From: Sphaeroforma sirkka
Lineage: Eukaryota > Opisthokonta > Ichthyosporea > Ichthyophonida
DNA: 40,000 nucleotides
NCBI GenBank assembly: GCA_001586965.3
Contig: LUCW03000140.1
Location: 97,501-137,500, forward strand
Direction: 5' to 3'
Shown here: positions 39,910 to 40,000 of the stretch, one piece after another
How positions within the stretch are numbered: the first letter of the stretch is position 1
Layout: every line of letters begins with the position of its first letter
Notes under the pieces: generated by a model
What the model saw: the letters and a program-made list of their open reading frames with translations, nothing else
Databases searched by the model: none
What the model was told of the DNA's origin: nothing
Position numbers and translations under genes: made by a program

Positions 39910-40000
39910 CTGTGAGTGGGTTCGATGGTTGGAGGTCAATAAATCAACTGTATTCACCGAAGAATATTATGAAAGCTTAATAGAAAACACTGGGAACACT

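Overview
The window is intron-rich eukaryotic nuclear DNA. It uses the standard stop codons and GT-AG introns of roughly 100 to 1,800 bases, with many AT, AC and longer tandem repeats inside introns and a dense block of old retroelements. The gene content, exon density and mix of Ty1/copia, Ty3/gypsy and DIRS-like elements would fit a unicellular relative of animals such as an ichthyosporean. That placement is inference only; nothing here fixes the species.

Left part (1-19,300) is host gene space. On the + strand, 826-2,955 holds the last five exons of a two-RRM protein that resembles TRNAU1AP/SECp43, the tRNA-Sec associated protein; its first RRM begins before the part I can see. Converging on it from the - strand is a whole SMC6 gene of 26 exons, from its ATG at 19,284 to its TAG at 3,789. 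Every exon junction keeps frame (3,354 coding bases, 1,117 residues). It has an acidic tail, Walker A, coiled coils, hinge, a signature motif and Walker B, so it should encode the ATPase subunit of the SMC5/6 complex. Its introns hold minisatellites, a 500-base AT tract, and two decayed copies of the end of exon 18.

Middle and right part (about 19,800-38,700) is a retroelement graveyard. Four copies of one 590-base LTR family lie at 20,495-24,870, two forward and two reversed, and a different LTR-like insert sits inside the fourth. Between them are fragments of a gag-like reading frame. To the right, on the - strand, lie parts of a Ty3/gypsy element (integrase at 25,313-26,596; protease and zinc-knuckle region at 31,094-31,834), with a Ty1/copia element (about 26,650-30,830) lodged between them. 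Next come a GC-richer Ty1/copia fragment on the + strand (32,130-34,900) and a DIRS-like tyrosine-recombinase element on the + strand (about 35,680-38,690). All of these are broken and are treated as fossils.

Right edge (39,300-40,000): an AT/AC microsatellite, then the last exon of an unidentified - strand host gene with a coiled-coil C-terminus.

I found no novel enzymatic system. The most interesting signals are structural: a tandem array of 3' splice-site-like units in SMC6 intron 13, a 910-base stretch lacking AG in SMC6 intron 16, decayed exon copies in intron 18, and the young inverted pair of solo LTRs.
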